From: Colius striatus
Lineage: Eukaryota > Chordata > Aves > Coliiformes > Coliidae
Length of the DNA: 64,000 nucleotides
Assembly: GCF_028858725.1 (NCBI RefSeq)
Contig: NC_084763.1
Location: 50,104,152 to 50,168,151 of the forward strand
Direction: 5' to 3'
Shown here: piece after piece, positions 1 through 12,700 of the stretch
Layout: the number at the start of each line of letters is the position of its first letter
Position numbering within the stretch: the stretch's first letter is position 1
The notes under the pieces: model-generated
What the model was told of the DNA's origin: nothing
Seen by the model: the letters and a program-made list of their open reading frames with translations, nothing else
Database searches by the model: none
Translations under genes and position numbers: made by a program

Positions 1-3000
1 CTTTCTGCTTTCAAATACCCTTGTGCTACTCTTTTGTTGAAATTAAGAATTCTAGAAAGACATTTCTAGACCACTTTTATTACTGTCTTAGTCATCCAGG
101 TATCGGTACACATTTTGAAGTGACACTTTTACAAGATCTTATGTTGTTGCTTGTTGAAGTAATACTTTTTCAATTGGTTATTTTGTGATGGTAAAGATAC
201 TACATGGAAGGATGCTGTGCTTTCAGACAGTGGAAGGTGGCATCATTCATAATGAATGACTGTTCAAGCAAATATGTCTTGTCTCCTTATGTCTTACAAT
301 TGCCTTTAGGAACAAGAGCCTTTCTCATTTTCTTATACCTCTGGTATGCCCGAGAGCATAAGACCCAACAATAAGAGTTTGCAAAGCATGAGTTCAGAGC
401 AAGAATTCCTCTTCCCACTTTGGGACACTACAGACTGGTCAGCCTCATATTGGTCTCTCTACAGAGGGAGATCCCTTGGAACACATTTGTGGGCACAATA
501 AGGTGACTGACTGGCTATACTCAACTTAGATTTACCAAAGGTAAACCTAATTGCTCTCTAAGTCTGTAGATGAGAGCAGTGCATGTTCTTTACCCAGGAT
601 TTAGAAAGCTTTTCAACACTGTTTCCCACAGCATTCTTTTGTCTGGGTTACAATGTATTATAGTCTAGATGTGTGAACAACCAAATGAATTAAAACTGGT
701 TGGATGATCCAGCTCAGGTTAATGGGTTGTGCTCTATCTGGAGGCTGGTGACAAGGGCAGTGCCAAAGGGCTCTCTCTTGGGATCCATGCCATCTAACAT
801 GTTTTTCAGTGACACAGGGAAGGCAGTGTGGACTGTTTACTCATACAGCTTGCATGATACTAAATCAGCATTTGGGACAAGGGAGGATGGTTCTGACACA
901 GTCAAGGGAAGGGTTGCCTTTCACAGATACTAAATCAGGACTGGAGTGGGCCAACAGGAGTGTTGTGAAATTCAGCAAGCAAATATTCAAAGTCGTGTAC
1001 CTGACTTTGCAGTGATACAGGCTCAGGACTGACTGATGAGAAGCAGTTTTACTGTAAAGGCTATGGAGATTTTGGTAAACAGCAAGCAGAACACTAGCCA
1101 GTGATGAGTCCTGAAAGCAAGCAAAACACAATGAGGGGCTATATGAGTAGAAGCACAGCCAGCAGATTCGGGGATGTAATTGTTCCATTGGACCGCACCT
1201 AGAATACTACATCCAGCTTTGGCCTCTGGTACAGGGAAGACATGGATAAACCATAACAGATTCAGCAGAGGATCACTAGGATGGTCAAGAGTCAGAGCAC
1301 TTGCCTTATGAGGACAAACTAAGGAAACTCTGCTTTTTCAGCTTGTTGAAGAGAGGGCTTCAGACTGACTCAATAGCAACCTTCCAGTACAGTCAACCTT
1401 CAGACCAAACAGTTGGTCATCAAAAAGATAGACTTATTCACAGTGATGCCTAGCAAGAGGATGACAGACAGCAGGCATAAACTGAAACAAGAGCAACCAA
1501 ATGCAAGGACAACCTTTTTGTCTATGACAATTGAACTCCTCAATAAGTTGCCCAAAGAGGTTTTGTCGTCTGTGTCTTTGGAGGTTTTCAAGATTAGGCT
1601 GGATAAAACACTGAGCAACCTGATCTAACCTTGTAGCTGACTCTGCTTTGAGCGTGACATTGGACTAGAGACCTCCTGAGATCCTTTCTATTTTGAATTA
1701 TTCTATGATTGTGCAGTCCTAATATAGTATCACAATTCTGTGCTATTTTAAAGCTGGGATAGTAATAGCAAAATCTTAATTGCTCTGAATATTTAAATGA
1801 TTTGGCTGTGCATTACTCTTGCTTTTGGAATCCAGAAATGCTACATATGCTCTGTATGTTCTCCAAACAGCTTGTATTTATGCTTATTTGCTGGTATGAC
1901 GTGCTAACTGTGCAAAAAATGTTGGACTCTAGCCTTGGAATATAGATACCTGCCAACAGAAAATGAAGGCTACATAGTGCTGCAAATGCTTTCTCTGTCT
2001 ATGGAAAGTGCCTCTTCTGTGCCAGAAAGAAGCATTTGTACCACATGCTTTTTTACTGTTTCTCACATCTGTTAACATTTACATGTCTCAGAAACAATAC
2101 CTGAACGGTAAAGGGAAGGGATACATGAAGTTCAGGGGCATTGCATCAAAAAAAAGGGATATGTTATATAGCACTGATGTATTGGGATAAAAAAATGATT
2201 TCTTGGACTTGTCAGATACATCTAATATGTGGGTCTAGTCTATGTATACTATCTATGAAAATATTTCCATATCTCAATTGGACGACCTGATTTGTTAGTA
2301 AGTTGAACTGAAGCAATGAAAGGGCCAAAGAGTGGCAGTGAGAAAGTGAAGTAATAACTTTATTGGTATATATAAACCTACTAAAATTCGATTTCATTTA
2401 AGACAGGATTTATCTCAAAATCTTCAAAGTTAGATTCCTAAATATGGAATTACTACTTATATTGAAATATTTTGCATTTTTGAAAACATTCTCTTCAGAG
2501 CTGTCTTTTTGTTAGCACAAAAGGAGTGGGTTAATTGATAAATGTTGCTGTATATCCTCAGTCCTCAGGGACAGCTACTGTGTTGGACCATGGTTCCAAG
2601 AATATTTCTTTGAAGTTGTATCGTGAAAATCCTGAGACATAGTGTAGTGCAGGATTTTGTATGACATGGCAGTTCTTACAGATCACTAGCAAGTGATTTA
2701 GAAGAACAACATATTAGAGAACAACTGATCCTTGATCCCCCAAACTGAGAAGGAAAAACTCTGTATTTCATACCTCTATAAAAATTGCCAGTTGCGTTGG
2801 TTGCATTAGTAACACTAATTCTTCAGGCATCTGTGGGTACTTTGAACCAGTGTTGTGTAGTATGCTGCTCTTCGATACCTAACCCTGATTTTAAAAATGC
2901 ACCTGCAACAAAGAGCACATACCCTCCCCTACAGGTGTTGCCCTTGTTTAATATTGAGCTCTCCATGGAAAGTCACAGAAAAATACCTATTTTCCTAAAT

Positions 3001-5249
3001 CTTCTGAACCTAGAAAGAAGTGGTGGCTCAAAGAAGAAATAAATAACCTAGAATTGAGTTCTACCTAACATGTAGTCATGATAAAGGCACAGGTCTGTTT
3101 TTGCCTTTTGCTATATTTCTACTGGATAATGTATTGTGATGAACTTCTGCTGTTACAGATTGATAATAACTCATGCTGAAATTCTTGTGAAAAATTGAGT
3201 TCCACACTCACTACACTGAAAAAGCCTTGCATTAAATCTGTGAAGATGCAGTGAAAAAGGCATAAGGCATGCAGCTTCCTCACCCCTAAATTCAAAACTT
3301 ACGGCTTTGCCAAAGTCACCATACGATCAGTATAGGTATTTTTGGTTTTGAATCAGGGATATGAAAAATCTATACCACTTTTCCTCTCTAAATTATGTAA
3401 TAAAGTTGTGAGGCACCCAAAGAAGCACTTTAAGCTGATGTGAAGTCATCTGGTGGCAAGGAAGACAGATCTTCGTTCAGCAATATATCTTAATAAGAAA
3501 TAGAAGTTAAGCATGATCCAACTTGCATTCTGGCCTTTGTGCTTTGTAGAGCAGCTTTATCATTACACGGAGATGTGCTCCTTTGTCTTGCTTCCAGTTC
3601 AAGTCAGGGCTGAAACTTCCACTGGCTTCTCTGGTTGCTGACCCCGGCCCAGCTTTTGCATGCAAATGAAGTACAAGAAGATAAAGTTTTCTGATATCAT
3701 TTCTTGTGTTGTCATTTTAACTCTGGCATGTCCTTTCAGAAGTGTTCATACTTTAAGAATTCTTATCTAGCTACTTGTATTTAGGTATCTGCTTACAGTA
3801 ATGGAAATTATAGGAAGAAGAATTGCTAGAAAATTTTATCACTGATGCTTAATTTACATAAAACTCTTTTTGACATAATTCAAGACTATCACAGGCTCTC
3901 TTACAAGTTACATGTAGAGGTCAAAGGGTGAACGGGGACTGGCAAGATGGTTGTTTCGTCCATTTGGCTAACACAAATACTTCCTCAAATATAAAATGCT
4001 TTGATCTCTCTGAGCAAATGCCATATGTGTGCAGCTGTGTCCCATGCCTCGTGATTGCTGGAAGGTTAAAAAAAGGTAGCATACAAATTTGATGTCTGCA
4101 TTCAATTTATGCTTTTATATTTAGCAGTTCATAATTTTGTGTGATATTTTAGCTGTATGAAAAATATGCACCAGAGTTGAGTGATAACAGATTTCTCTGT
4201 GGTTTGACTCAACATTGTTTGGGTGAACACAGAATCCTAAGTATTGCAAAATGAAAATACAGGTTTTAATTAGAGCTGTCTGAGCTTCAAAATACCTGAA
4301 CGCACATTAAGCTTGGCAAATTTTCAGGAATCTGAGGGCTGCGTGGAGCTGATTTAAGCTAAGCAAGAGTCTTCTGTTTTCCAGCATATATTGCATTTAC
4401 AGTTGCATCACTGACTTGCAACACACTGAAGAAGTGAGATCCAAACCCATTATTAATGTTTTTCTGATATGTAAAAATGTTTTATCGAGGCCTGTCTTAT
4501 GTCATACTTGTGTTGAAGTGAGTGTTCCCTTACTCCAAGGGAATTTCCATTGAAAAGAATTGAATGGCTTCCAGAGGAAAGGATCTACTCCACATGACTG
4601 AAAAGCTGAATCAGCTCCAAAAGTTTGGCGCCTTTCTTGAGCTTTTGTTTTCCACTTTTACATGCAAATGCTTAGGGGTGATATGGCCAGATCTGTATCC
4701 CTCAAGCAGCTTAATGTGAGTGGTCTGCTGTGATAATAAAGAAACCTATTGCAGTCCATGGGACACAAGAGTCCATTCACATGGATCTAGTTTCGTGATC
4801 AAGGCCAAAACAAAAAAAAAGCATGTCTTTGTTTATTAAAAATCTTGAGCATTTACAAATATACTGGTATAAATTGGGAGCAAAACCATGATTTCAGATA
4901 AAGCATATGCAATTTTTACTTACAAGAAAAAAAACAAGCTGCAACCAATAGACAGGTATGTTAGAAGAAAGAGAAAAACAGACATTAAAATGTCAATTCA
5001 CAGGTACAAGTGTGAACAAATATAAAGCTTTAGAAACATAAAAAAGCTATGTGTATGTTAATATATGTATTTCTGCAAAATTATACATGCATACATATAT
5101 AATGTTGTCTTAGTATTGTTTTTAGTATTCTTTTTGTTCTGTTTGGGAGTAAATTCATGCAATTTTTCTATATATGATTTAAATATTATTTTTAAAATAA
5201 CACACTCACTTGTTTTTCTTGCTCTGTTTCTCTTTTGTGTTTGTGCTAG
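1..5249 (+). other. ODAD2: last intron of ODAD2 (ARMC4), partial
   Basis: This stretch lies directly upstream of the acceptor of the ODAD2 terminal exon and is therefore read as its last intron. I looked for the preceding exon, which should encode the end of the armadillo-repeat region, and did not see it, so it probably lies left of the window. Apart from the CR1 copy at 558-1710 the sequence is AT-rich with no recognisable coding exon. The acceptor at its right end is a T-rich tract followed by CTAG at 5246-5249. The assignment as intron is inference from the neighbouring exon. Confidence 0.7.
558..1710 (+). mobile_element. CR1 LINE, old copy with reverse-transcriptase remnant and 3' tail
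   Basis: A degraded CR1 (chicken repeat 1) non-LTR retrotransposon on the + strand. At about 570-640 the bases match the CR1 reverse-transcriptase stretch around the FSKAFDTVSH motif, here broken. At about 750-815 a frame reads VPKGSLLGSMPSNMFFSD, recognisably the VPQGSVLGP...FNIFIND motif of CR1 RT. The part from about 1030 to 1690 follows the CR1 3' region (pieces related to 'yyattccactctgc', 'tccagtttgggc', 'gttgtggagtctcc' and 'gttggactagatgacct'). The copy ends in TTCTATGATT at 1701-1710, the CR1 terminal octamer type. Many stops and shifts show it is dead. The left edge is approximate. Any open frames in this interval are remnants of the element. Confidence 0.85.
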
Positions 5250-5363
5250 CTCCTACTGGCTATGGTAGGCTCTACAGATGAAGCTCTGCAGGAGGCAGCA
5301 GCTGGTTGCATAGCAAACATTCGCAGATTGGCTCTAGCAGCAGAAAAAGCAAAGTACGGCTGA
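5250..5363 (+). CDS. ODAD2: ODAD2 (ARMC4) terminal coding exon
   Basis: Terminal exon of outer dynein arm docking complex subunit 2, an armadillo-repeat protein needed to attach outer dynein arms to axonemal doublets in motile cilia. The exon opens after a T-rich tract and CTAG (5246-5249) and reads 37 codons in frame 0 to TGA at 5361-5363. Its product begins [20 protein letters not shown] and continues with [17 protein letters not shown]. The pattern MVGS..(E/D).[20 protein letters not shown] is the conserved C-terminus of vertebrate ARMC4 as I remember it, with the same stop position apart from the last residue. This is the end of the last ARM-repeat helix pair. The upstream exons of this roughly 1,040-residue protein are outside the window. 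The exon is shorter than a typical open-frame cutoff and is easy to miss. Confidence 0.88.
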   Translation, partial: LLLAMVGSTDEALQEAAAGCIANIRRLALAAEKAKYG

Positions 5364-5515
5364 TGCTTTAGCGGCTTTTACCAACACGGTTGGTTTGCAA
5401 TATATCTACATTTAAGCACATGATTATTTCTTCTAGGATCTGTATTTCATAGCAGAGCTCCTCTATATGCAGATAATTTAATAACAGAAATAAATCTGTG
5501 GAAAATTATGTTTGT
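5364..5515 (+). other. ODAD2: ODAD2 3' untranslated region (predicted)
   Basis: Sequence between the ODAD2 stop codon and the first canonical polyadenylation signal, with no open frame of note. Cleavage is expected about 10-30 bases after AATAAA at 5489, near 5505-5525. The end coordinate is inferred. A second AATAAA at 6024-6029 could support a longer form. Confidence 0.6.
5489..5494 (+). promoter_or_regulatory. ODAD2: polyadenylation signal AATAAA of ODAD2
   Basis: Canonical AATAAA hexamer 125 bases after the ODAD2 stop. It is followed by T- and GT-rich bases (TTTGTTTTCA at 5511-5520, then GGTTTGTC), which suit a downstream cleavage element. A second AATAAA is at 6024-6029. Use of either is inference. 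Confidence 0.6.
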
Positions 5516-6760
5516 TTTCACATTATTGGTTTGTCATGCCTAGATTTTATAAGACATACATCTAGCTTTTTGTGTATTGTAGTATTACATCTTTCAAAAG
5601 ACTTTCAGTTAAGATATATCAGTGACCTTGCCTACAATTAATATGCTTGCATTTAAAACTCACCATAGACATAAATGGTTTTTCTTATCTGTGACACTAC
5701 AGTAAATTTTACTTCCCTCCGTGTGTGTGGTGGTGCAGTCATTTACGAATGTCTTGAACAATTCCCTTCATGCTAAACTTGTCCAATCATCTTGTCATTA
5801 TGTTTTTGCCTGTTTGATCATTTGCAGTTCACAGGAGAGGACAAAATGCAGATACATCAATCTCACATCTGGTGTTATATAAGGACTGCAAACAGCTGTA
5901 GCAGTAGACATCACTCTAAATTTCCTGTTTCTAACAACATGAAACGAAATAGTGTTTAATTTTATAAGTAGGTGATGAAACGTGTTTTAATTAATGTGTT
6001 TAACTCAAAATTTACCATCTGTAAATAAAAAAGTAGAGTTTTAGATTTACATGTAATCATATTGTGGCTTTTTCTTTCCTTTTTAAGCTGAGGACAACAT
6101 TCTATGGATGTAGTTGCTTCCTTTTTCTCCATAAAATTATGGTAATGCCTTAATTACAAGCACAGACTGCTGACAAAACTGAAAAAAAAACCCACAAATG
6201 TTTAAATAACTTGTGTTTGTCAAGTACTTCTGAATGACTTTTTTACTTCCCTTAATAATTAACTGGGTTTTTTTGGAAGCAGTTTGAAATGTCATTATTT
6301 TTCCTCTAACAAACCTGGCTGCTCAAAGCAACCAATTTTACTGACAAAAGCTTCTAAAGAAGACATAATGTAAATATTCTTATTTCTGTTTTCTCTGAAG
6401 CAGACATGAAGGCTAATTAAAAATTTCATTTTAGAAGACTGATGCAATTCTGGGAAAGGAGGATTGCATTGGGCTTTATCAGAAGATGTAGAGATTATTT
6501 TAAGGGAAACCAACTACAGACAGCTGCTGACAGTGTGGAGATCAAAATATTAATCCAAGTAGTACTTTTCAATCAATACAAACACCAACATAAACATAGG
6601 GCTGTCACAAGCTTCATCAGCAACCAGCGACCAAGCAAATGCTATTTTAGGTATTTTCCAGCTCAGCCCCATCGTCTTGGTGTGTTATTTTGAATAAATA
6701 TATCCATATTGTTATACTGATGTCACATCTGCATGTCAGATGAAATCAAACGATGAAGTC

Positions 6761-6791
6761 ATAGTGATGAAGTCCTGTGCTTCATCACTAT
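6761..6791. repeat. perfect 12-bp inverted repeat, 7-base loop
   Basis: ATAGTGATGAAG at 6761-6772 and its exact reverse complement CTTCATCACTAT at 6780-6791 flank the loop TCCTGTG. Pairing stops at the next base on each side. The stem is of mixed composition and is not simple-sequence. It sits in intergenic DNA about 1.4 kb after the ODAD2 stop. At 12 bp it is shorter than a typical microRNA precursor stem. Confidence 0.8.
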
Positions 6792-9733
6792 ACCCAAAAT
6801 TGCTTCTAAAAGAAATGCTACTTGCCAAATTCATTTGGAAGAGGAGAGGTTTGATTTTATTTTTGTATTTTCTGAAGAAGCAGCTGTAGATACAAATAGT
6901 TTATTGCAGTGTTGCTTAGGAATAGTAGGTTAAATGATGGCTTATTTTTTTAACAGTTGAGATAAAAAGCTCCCTGACAATAACTATTTTCCTTAAAATG
7001 ACCTCTCAAGGCACTCTTGACCATTTTAGTATGGATTTCAAAGGGAGCAAGTTCTAGAGTAAACAATTTAATGATACAGGTGTCAAGGCAATAAATGTCA
7101 TGTCTCTGACAATGATATGGCCTCAGCTTGCCACTGACATTCACACTGGTAGCCTTGATGCCTCCAAGTAGTTAATATAAAGTCTTCGTTTTAAGACCTC
7201 AGGCAGCTATTCTCAGACATAAGGTGAATTATTTGTGCTGTTTTCCTTTCCTATGCCTGCAGTTTTTACTTTCTGTACTTTCTCTATTGTTCAGAAGAAA
7301 TTTTGAAATCTATTCAGATCACCACACAGGCAAAGGATCGGTATTAAAAAAATACACCTTTTTTGGCCCAAACTGGTGAATTCCATGTGATTAATATAAA
7401 GAGATTTAGTTGTTGGAAAACGAATAAATGAATGTGATCCTTGGCCTCTCTGAGCAGTGCAGAACAGCGTGTACAGTTGAAAAGCTTCTACTTTCTCTGC
7501 AGGGCTGCGTTGAGTTTCACAGCACCACAGCCCTCTGAAAAGGGATCCTCACAAAGCTGGGTCCCACTTACTGCTCACACACCCCTCCTGGCAGTGCCCA
7601 CCAGCCTATTCAAGCCCTGGCACCAACTCTAGCCTCAGCATTCCCACCGCGTGTAACTGGGCACCAGCCAGCTCTCACTCCATGGCTCCTGCGCCTGGAA
7701 GGGAAATACCTTCGCTCTCTTTCCACCAGCTGCTATGTGTCCACATAAACCTGTATCCTCTTAGGATATATGGTTATACCAAGCCCAGGAGCTCAGTATT
7801 ACATTCAGTGTAGAGTATGTGATGTACAAATTCAGTTACACAGCTGAAGTGGCTTAAAAACGGCACTCAGCCTCTGACCTGTTTGTTTGCCATCATCTGC
7901 TCAGTCTGCTCACTCCTTACTTGCCTCATGCAACTCCGGTATTTTCAAAGTCCTCTAACATGGGGATGTTCCATTTATTTACATTGATGTTACCATCAGT
8001 GGGGAGTATCCATCACTTTTCATGATTTGGGGAGTAAGCTCCCAGTTCAGCACACAGCACCATGCTCCAACTGGCAGTCTGAAAGCCAGACTCACTCTTC
8101 ACTGGCTGCTCATTTTCACCTTCACTCTGCATTTTCATTAAAGTGTCAGAAAGCGTGGAGGCCGAATAAGAAAAGTTGTCAGGACAAAGCGTTGTTTTCA
8201 GTATGGAAATGCTATAGTTGATGAGAGAAAAAAGCAAAAGAAGAAATCTTTCACCTTTATGCAATTATTTCTGGAACCTTAAAGGCCCACCACATCTTTC
8301 AGTCTATGCATCTGTCATCAGCAAGATAGCTTTTCTTCTACCACTCCATGACTATATGATTTATTACTTGGTGACAGATAACCATTATCAATAATTTAAT
8401 TGTCCCAGGATGTTCAAACTACACATTTGAAGCTGGGATTTATGTTCATTTCCTCTTAGTGTTCATACTAATGACAAGTGCATGTGGTCTGACACATGAT
8501 ATTGTCTCCAAGTTGTTAGGGAAATATAAACTTCTCGGCTTGGGTGAAATGGATCTGCCATGTATTAGGGGGTTTGTTATTCTGCTATGTCACCAAAACT
8601 TTCCTTTGGTGAGTAAATGAGCTTGAGATTCATGTGACTGTCTTGAGATTTAACTCACTAATTTGCTTTAGGCTAGCTGATTGCTTTGTGTTAAAGCACA
8701 ATACCTCTTTCCTTCCACATCCCTTAAAAGAAGTCAAATAAGTTGTTGACACCGTGGGTCAGATGTGAACTGTCTCATGAGGCTGAACTAGATATGTTAG
8801 TTTAAGAATTTCATCTCATAATAAATTAAATGACTGTGCCTTGCACGTTTCCACCAAAAAAAAAGTCTTTGTTTTACATACAACAGCAAGATGACTGTGA
8901 TGGAAATATGCAACGTGTTTCTTCACAGTGGTATTCAGATTTCCATGCAGGCTGTTTGCAGAGCTTATTTCCAACATCAGAAGCTGACTGCTCTGCAACT
9001 GTAAATTGTGGTTTGTCTCATCTTTAGCTACTTAAGCTTCGCCACACATGGCTCAGGATCCAAGCAACAGAAAGAAGCAGTGATGCGTCCTGTCCACTTC
9101 TCAGTTCAGACAACCTGAACTTCTGCTGTTCAATGACCTGACACAGGCCAAGACCCTCAAGTCTGCAGCCAAAGCCATGGCAGCAGGAAGTTACATTGCA
9201 TCGTTTCTGGAGGAATTAATTTTACCTATTATTGTTCTCTCTCTTGCTTAATCAGAGATCCTCCTCGATGCTCAATTTCTTGCTGTTTTGGGTACTGAAG
9301 CCAGATAAAAGTCATCTATTTTCATTAATATTTTCCTTGAATGCAATTTTAAATTGTAATGTGTGCTTTTCCTCCTCTTGCCTAGCTATGAATTCAGTAG
9401 TATTCACAGCTTGCTGGAAAGGATTTCCATGGACAGGATCACCATGGCTTGTGTTTATCCTCTCAGCTTGTTTCTGTGTTATCTGCCAGACACCATTGAG
9501 TTGGCAAGCTCTTCTCTCTTTTCCAGTTGTTATCATTGACAAGTTATGTGTTTTATCCTAATTTGCATGGAGCACAGTACCCTTCAGCTCCTCAAATTTT
9601 CTTTTACAGTGGCTGTAATCAATTCTATTGTGAATAGAAATGTTTTCTTTCTGAAACTCTCGTAAACCCACATAAGGAATCTTTGACTTTGGCTACCATG
9701 TAATATGACGTATTACTATACATTTGAGATATA

Positions 9734-9761
9734 ATATTAGATATATTAAATATTAGATATA
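9734..9761. repeat. 12-bp direct repeat in AT-rich tract
   Basis: ATATTAGATATA occurs at 9734-9745 and again at 9750-9761, separated by TTAA. The surrounding 60 bases are strongly AT-rich. This looks like local low-complexity duplication with no assigned function. Confidence 0.75.
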
Positions 9762-12700
9762 ATACTACCATATAGTCCTATCACTTTTGCCTTTCTCCAG
9801 TGGCAAAAATCCATCTTCACTAATTTAATGTGTTTTCTTCCACCATTTGGGAATCCCAACATAGTGACAAGATGCCAGTTGGCCTTTACTTGTTGTCACT
9901 TTGTGTGTGTATGTTGGAGAAGGACCAGAAGAATGACATTATACTAACACTGGACCATGAAACAATTGGTCGTAAACCAGCATTTTCCCATCAACTCCCC
10001 ATTGCATCGAGATCCTGAATGTCTTTAAAGCCTTTTCATTCTTCATTAGGTGAGTCTGTCTAGAAACTTTTGGGGGGGGAAAAATGTTCATTACAATCTT
10101 GGTGGTAAGGTTTTGTTCAACCATGCTGTGACACACTACTTTCCCAAGGGGCTTGGTGAAGACAGGAGGGCAACACAGAGCACCTGTGGCCCAATGTGTG
10201 CATGTGGCAGCACAATTTTGCTCCAATGGCTGAACCTTGAACTGAACCTTCTAACACCCAGATTAAATAGCTACAGATTTGTGCACTGCTTCTGAAGGGG
10301 GGAAAAAAAACCCCAAAAACCAGTTTTAATAAGAATGGTAATTAAAAGGTTACAGATGCTGATAAAATTAAAAACACATGATACAGAATTGAAACGATTT
10401 AGTGCTGAAGAATGTTGGTTGATTCAGTAGTAGTTAAATTTCCAAATAACTTGTCTTGAACAAGCAAATAGTTTTAAGTATTTGGCTACGTGTCTTCTCT
10501 TAAAAAAAATGTGAACACAGATCATGTTGCTAGTTCCCTCTACCACAGACTGGTAAAGGCTGTGCTGTAAAACTAATGCATTAAACCACTCGTCTTTCCA
10601 GTTGCCACACTCTCTTCCCCAGTTGACAGCCTTCTGAGGCCTCCCTGGCTTTTCAGCAGAAAGCACCAAGTGCAGTGCTGCTCTAATGAAAAAATAACAA
10701 CAACGTCTGGGAAGCCATAGAATGATGCAATAACTGTGCTGCTCTGCTTCCTTTAATGTGATGAAGCTTGCATAGTTGCCTGGCCCCAGTGTTTTCTCCT
10801 GCCAGTATTGTACTGTAAAGAGACTTGGCAGGACACGTTCAAAGGCTGTTCGTGGTTTTTCAGTCAGTGTTAAACCTTCCAATGACGGAAGGGTGGGGGA
10901 ACCCATACTGGGACACAGACACTCAAAAAGTAAGAAAAAAAAAGAGAGGAAAAAGAGGCTGGTGCTAGATGGTCAGCAGTAAGCCCTGCTTATGGGGCTA
11001 GGGTTGATGAGGGCTAAGCTGAAACCCATTGGAGTACAACACCACGCATTAAAACAGCAGGTCTTCTCTGCTCACTTTCCACAGGGCAATCGACCCAAAG
11101 GAAAAACAGTTCCTCATGTTCTGAGAGATTGGTGTTGCTTCAGTCTGATAACTAAAGTCACACCATTCTTGATAACTGTGCTCATTCTCAGTGAGTGCAA
11201 TAATGCAGAGGCTCTAGGATTACCACTTTTTTGTGCTGTGTTTGCCCAGTGTATAGAAAATTCCTGTCCCTGTGGCTGCCTGTCTTGCTCTGCAGACCTT
11301 CATTGAACTCACTTATGGCTGACTTTCTTTTTTAATGATACCATTTGGAAAGCAGACTAACTACCTACTCCTTACCCCTGCATGAGATTAGGCAGGAAAA
11401 TATTCAAAGCAGAGCTGAAGTAATTCTTGGAGAGAAATATTCCACGTGCACTTGCAGATGAGGGGCAAAATATGTTCAAATTGATGCCTCCTTCCAACCC
11501 ATTCCACAACTGTCTGTGGTGGGGTGTCATGTAAAAGGAAAAATATTTGGAGAAGTGGACATCTGCGGGCCAGCCTTGGTATGCTTCCCAGAGTGTAATG
11601 ACTAGGTGAATGTTTTTCAATGCAGCAACTAAGGAATATAGGTGGCTGCCAAGCACTGGATCTGATGTGGCATGAAGAGGTACAAAACAAAGAGGAATGA
11701 TTTCTCTGAAGAAGCTGTGGTTCAATTGGTTCCAAATTCAGCATTAAATAAAACTCCAAACAAATGATATGCAAAAGACAACTAAAACAGAACTCTTTTC
11801 AGTTCCTCTGAATTGCTTTTCAGATTTTTGCATACCTTTAGGACACTTCCACTGTGTGGATACGCTCATTTTCACCAGTCTTAGGGCTCTGCAAGTACCA
11901 GTGTAGACTGATTACTGTCGACATTTCTAAATCAACGTAGTTTCTGAGATCTGTTACAATTTTAGTTCCACCGGCAATTACTGGTATCTAATTACCACTT
12001 AACACGTCCTGAACTTTGTAGGAATGTGCAACAGAAACCACTTTTGTTAGAACTGAATTTAAATCATGTACTTTCTCTCCTACATGACTGTCACATCCAC
12101 ATCCACTATCTCAAAGAACTGAAATGTATTTCAGCTTTAGGAGGAAAATGTTCTATAGTCCATCATGTACATTCTCTCTCTGGGAGATAGGAAGTGTAGA
12201 GCCCAGTGCCCCACAGCACACTCAGACACTCTCCAAGTCTCAGAGAGTCTCCATTAGAGAAATCCAACGTGAGAGAGAAACCTTGTATCCTGGGAACAGC
12301 TATTCCATATCATGAACAATTATTACAACTAGGAAAAAATGCAACTGTGGTGCTGGGGCCTCAGAAAGTGCTGGCCACAATGCTCAACTCCACAAGCAGC
12401 TTTAGGGATGTGAAGCATTTCTTTGCAGCATCAAGTAAGTGTGCATGTCCCTGAGAGGGCTAAGATCAAGTGCAGAGCTTCTTTGTGGGGTTTCCCAGTG
12501 CTACCAGCCCTACCGGAGATCTGTTAGGTGCCTTCAGCAGTGGCCAGGGTAGGCAGCCTGGGCTCATGGCTTCCACCGTGCATCTGGTAGAGTGTGCACT
12601 GGATGCAGAAGCATATCTTTTCATAGCAAATCTAAGTGGCAGTTTAGAAAAGCTGACCCAGCCAAAGAAAACCCTGGAAAACCCCACAGAATGAAACAAT

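Noticed and set aside
700..933. Open frame containing VPKGSLLGSMPSNMFF
   Set aside because: This is a remnant of the CR1 reverse transcriptase, not a separate gene.
4228..4240. CACAGAATCC resembling an antisense CR1 tail
   Set aside because: The following bases do not continue into CR1 3' sequence; a single 10-base match is chance.
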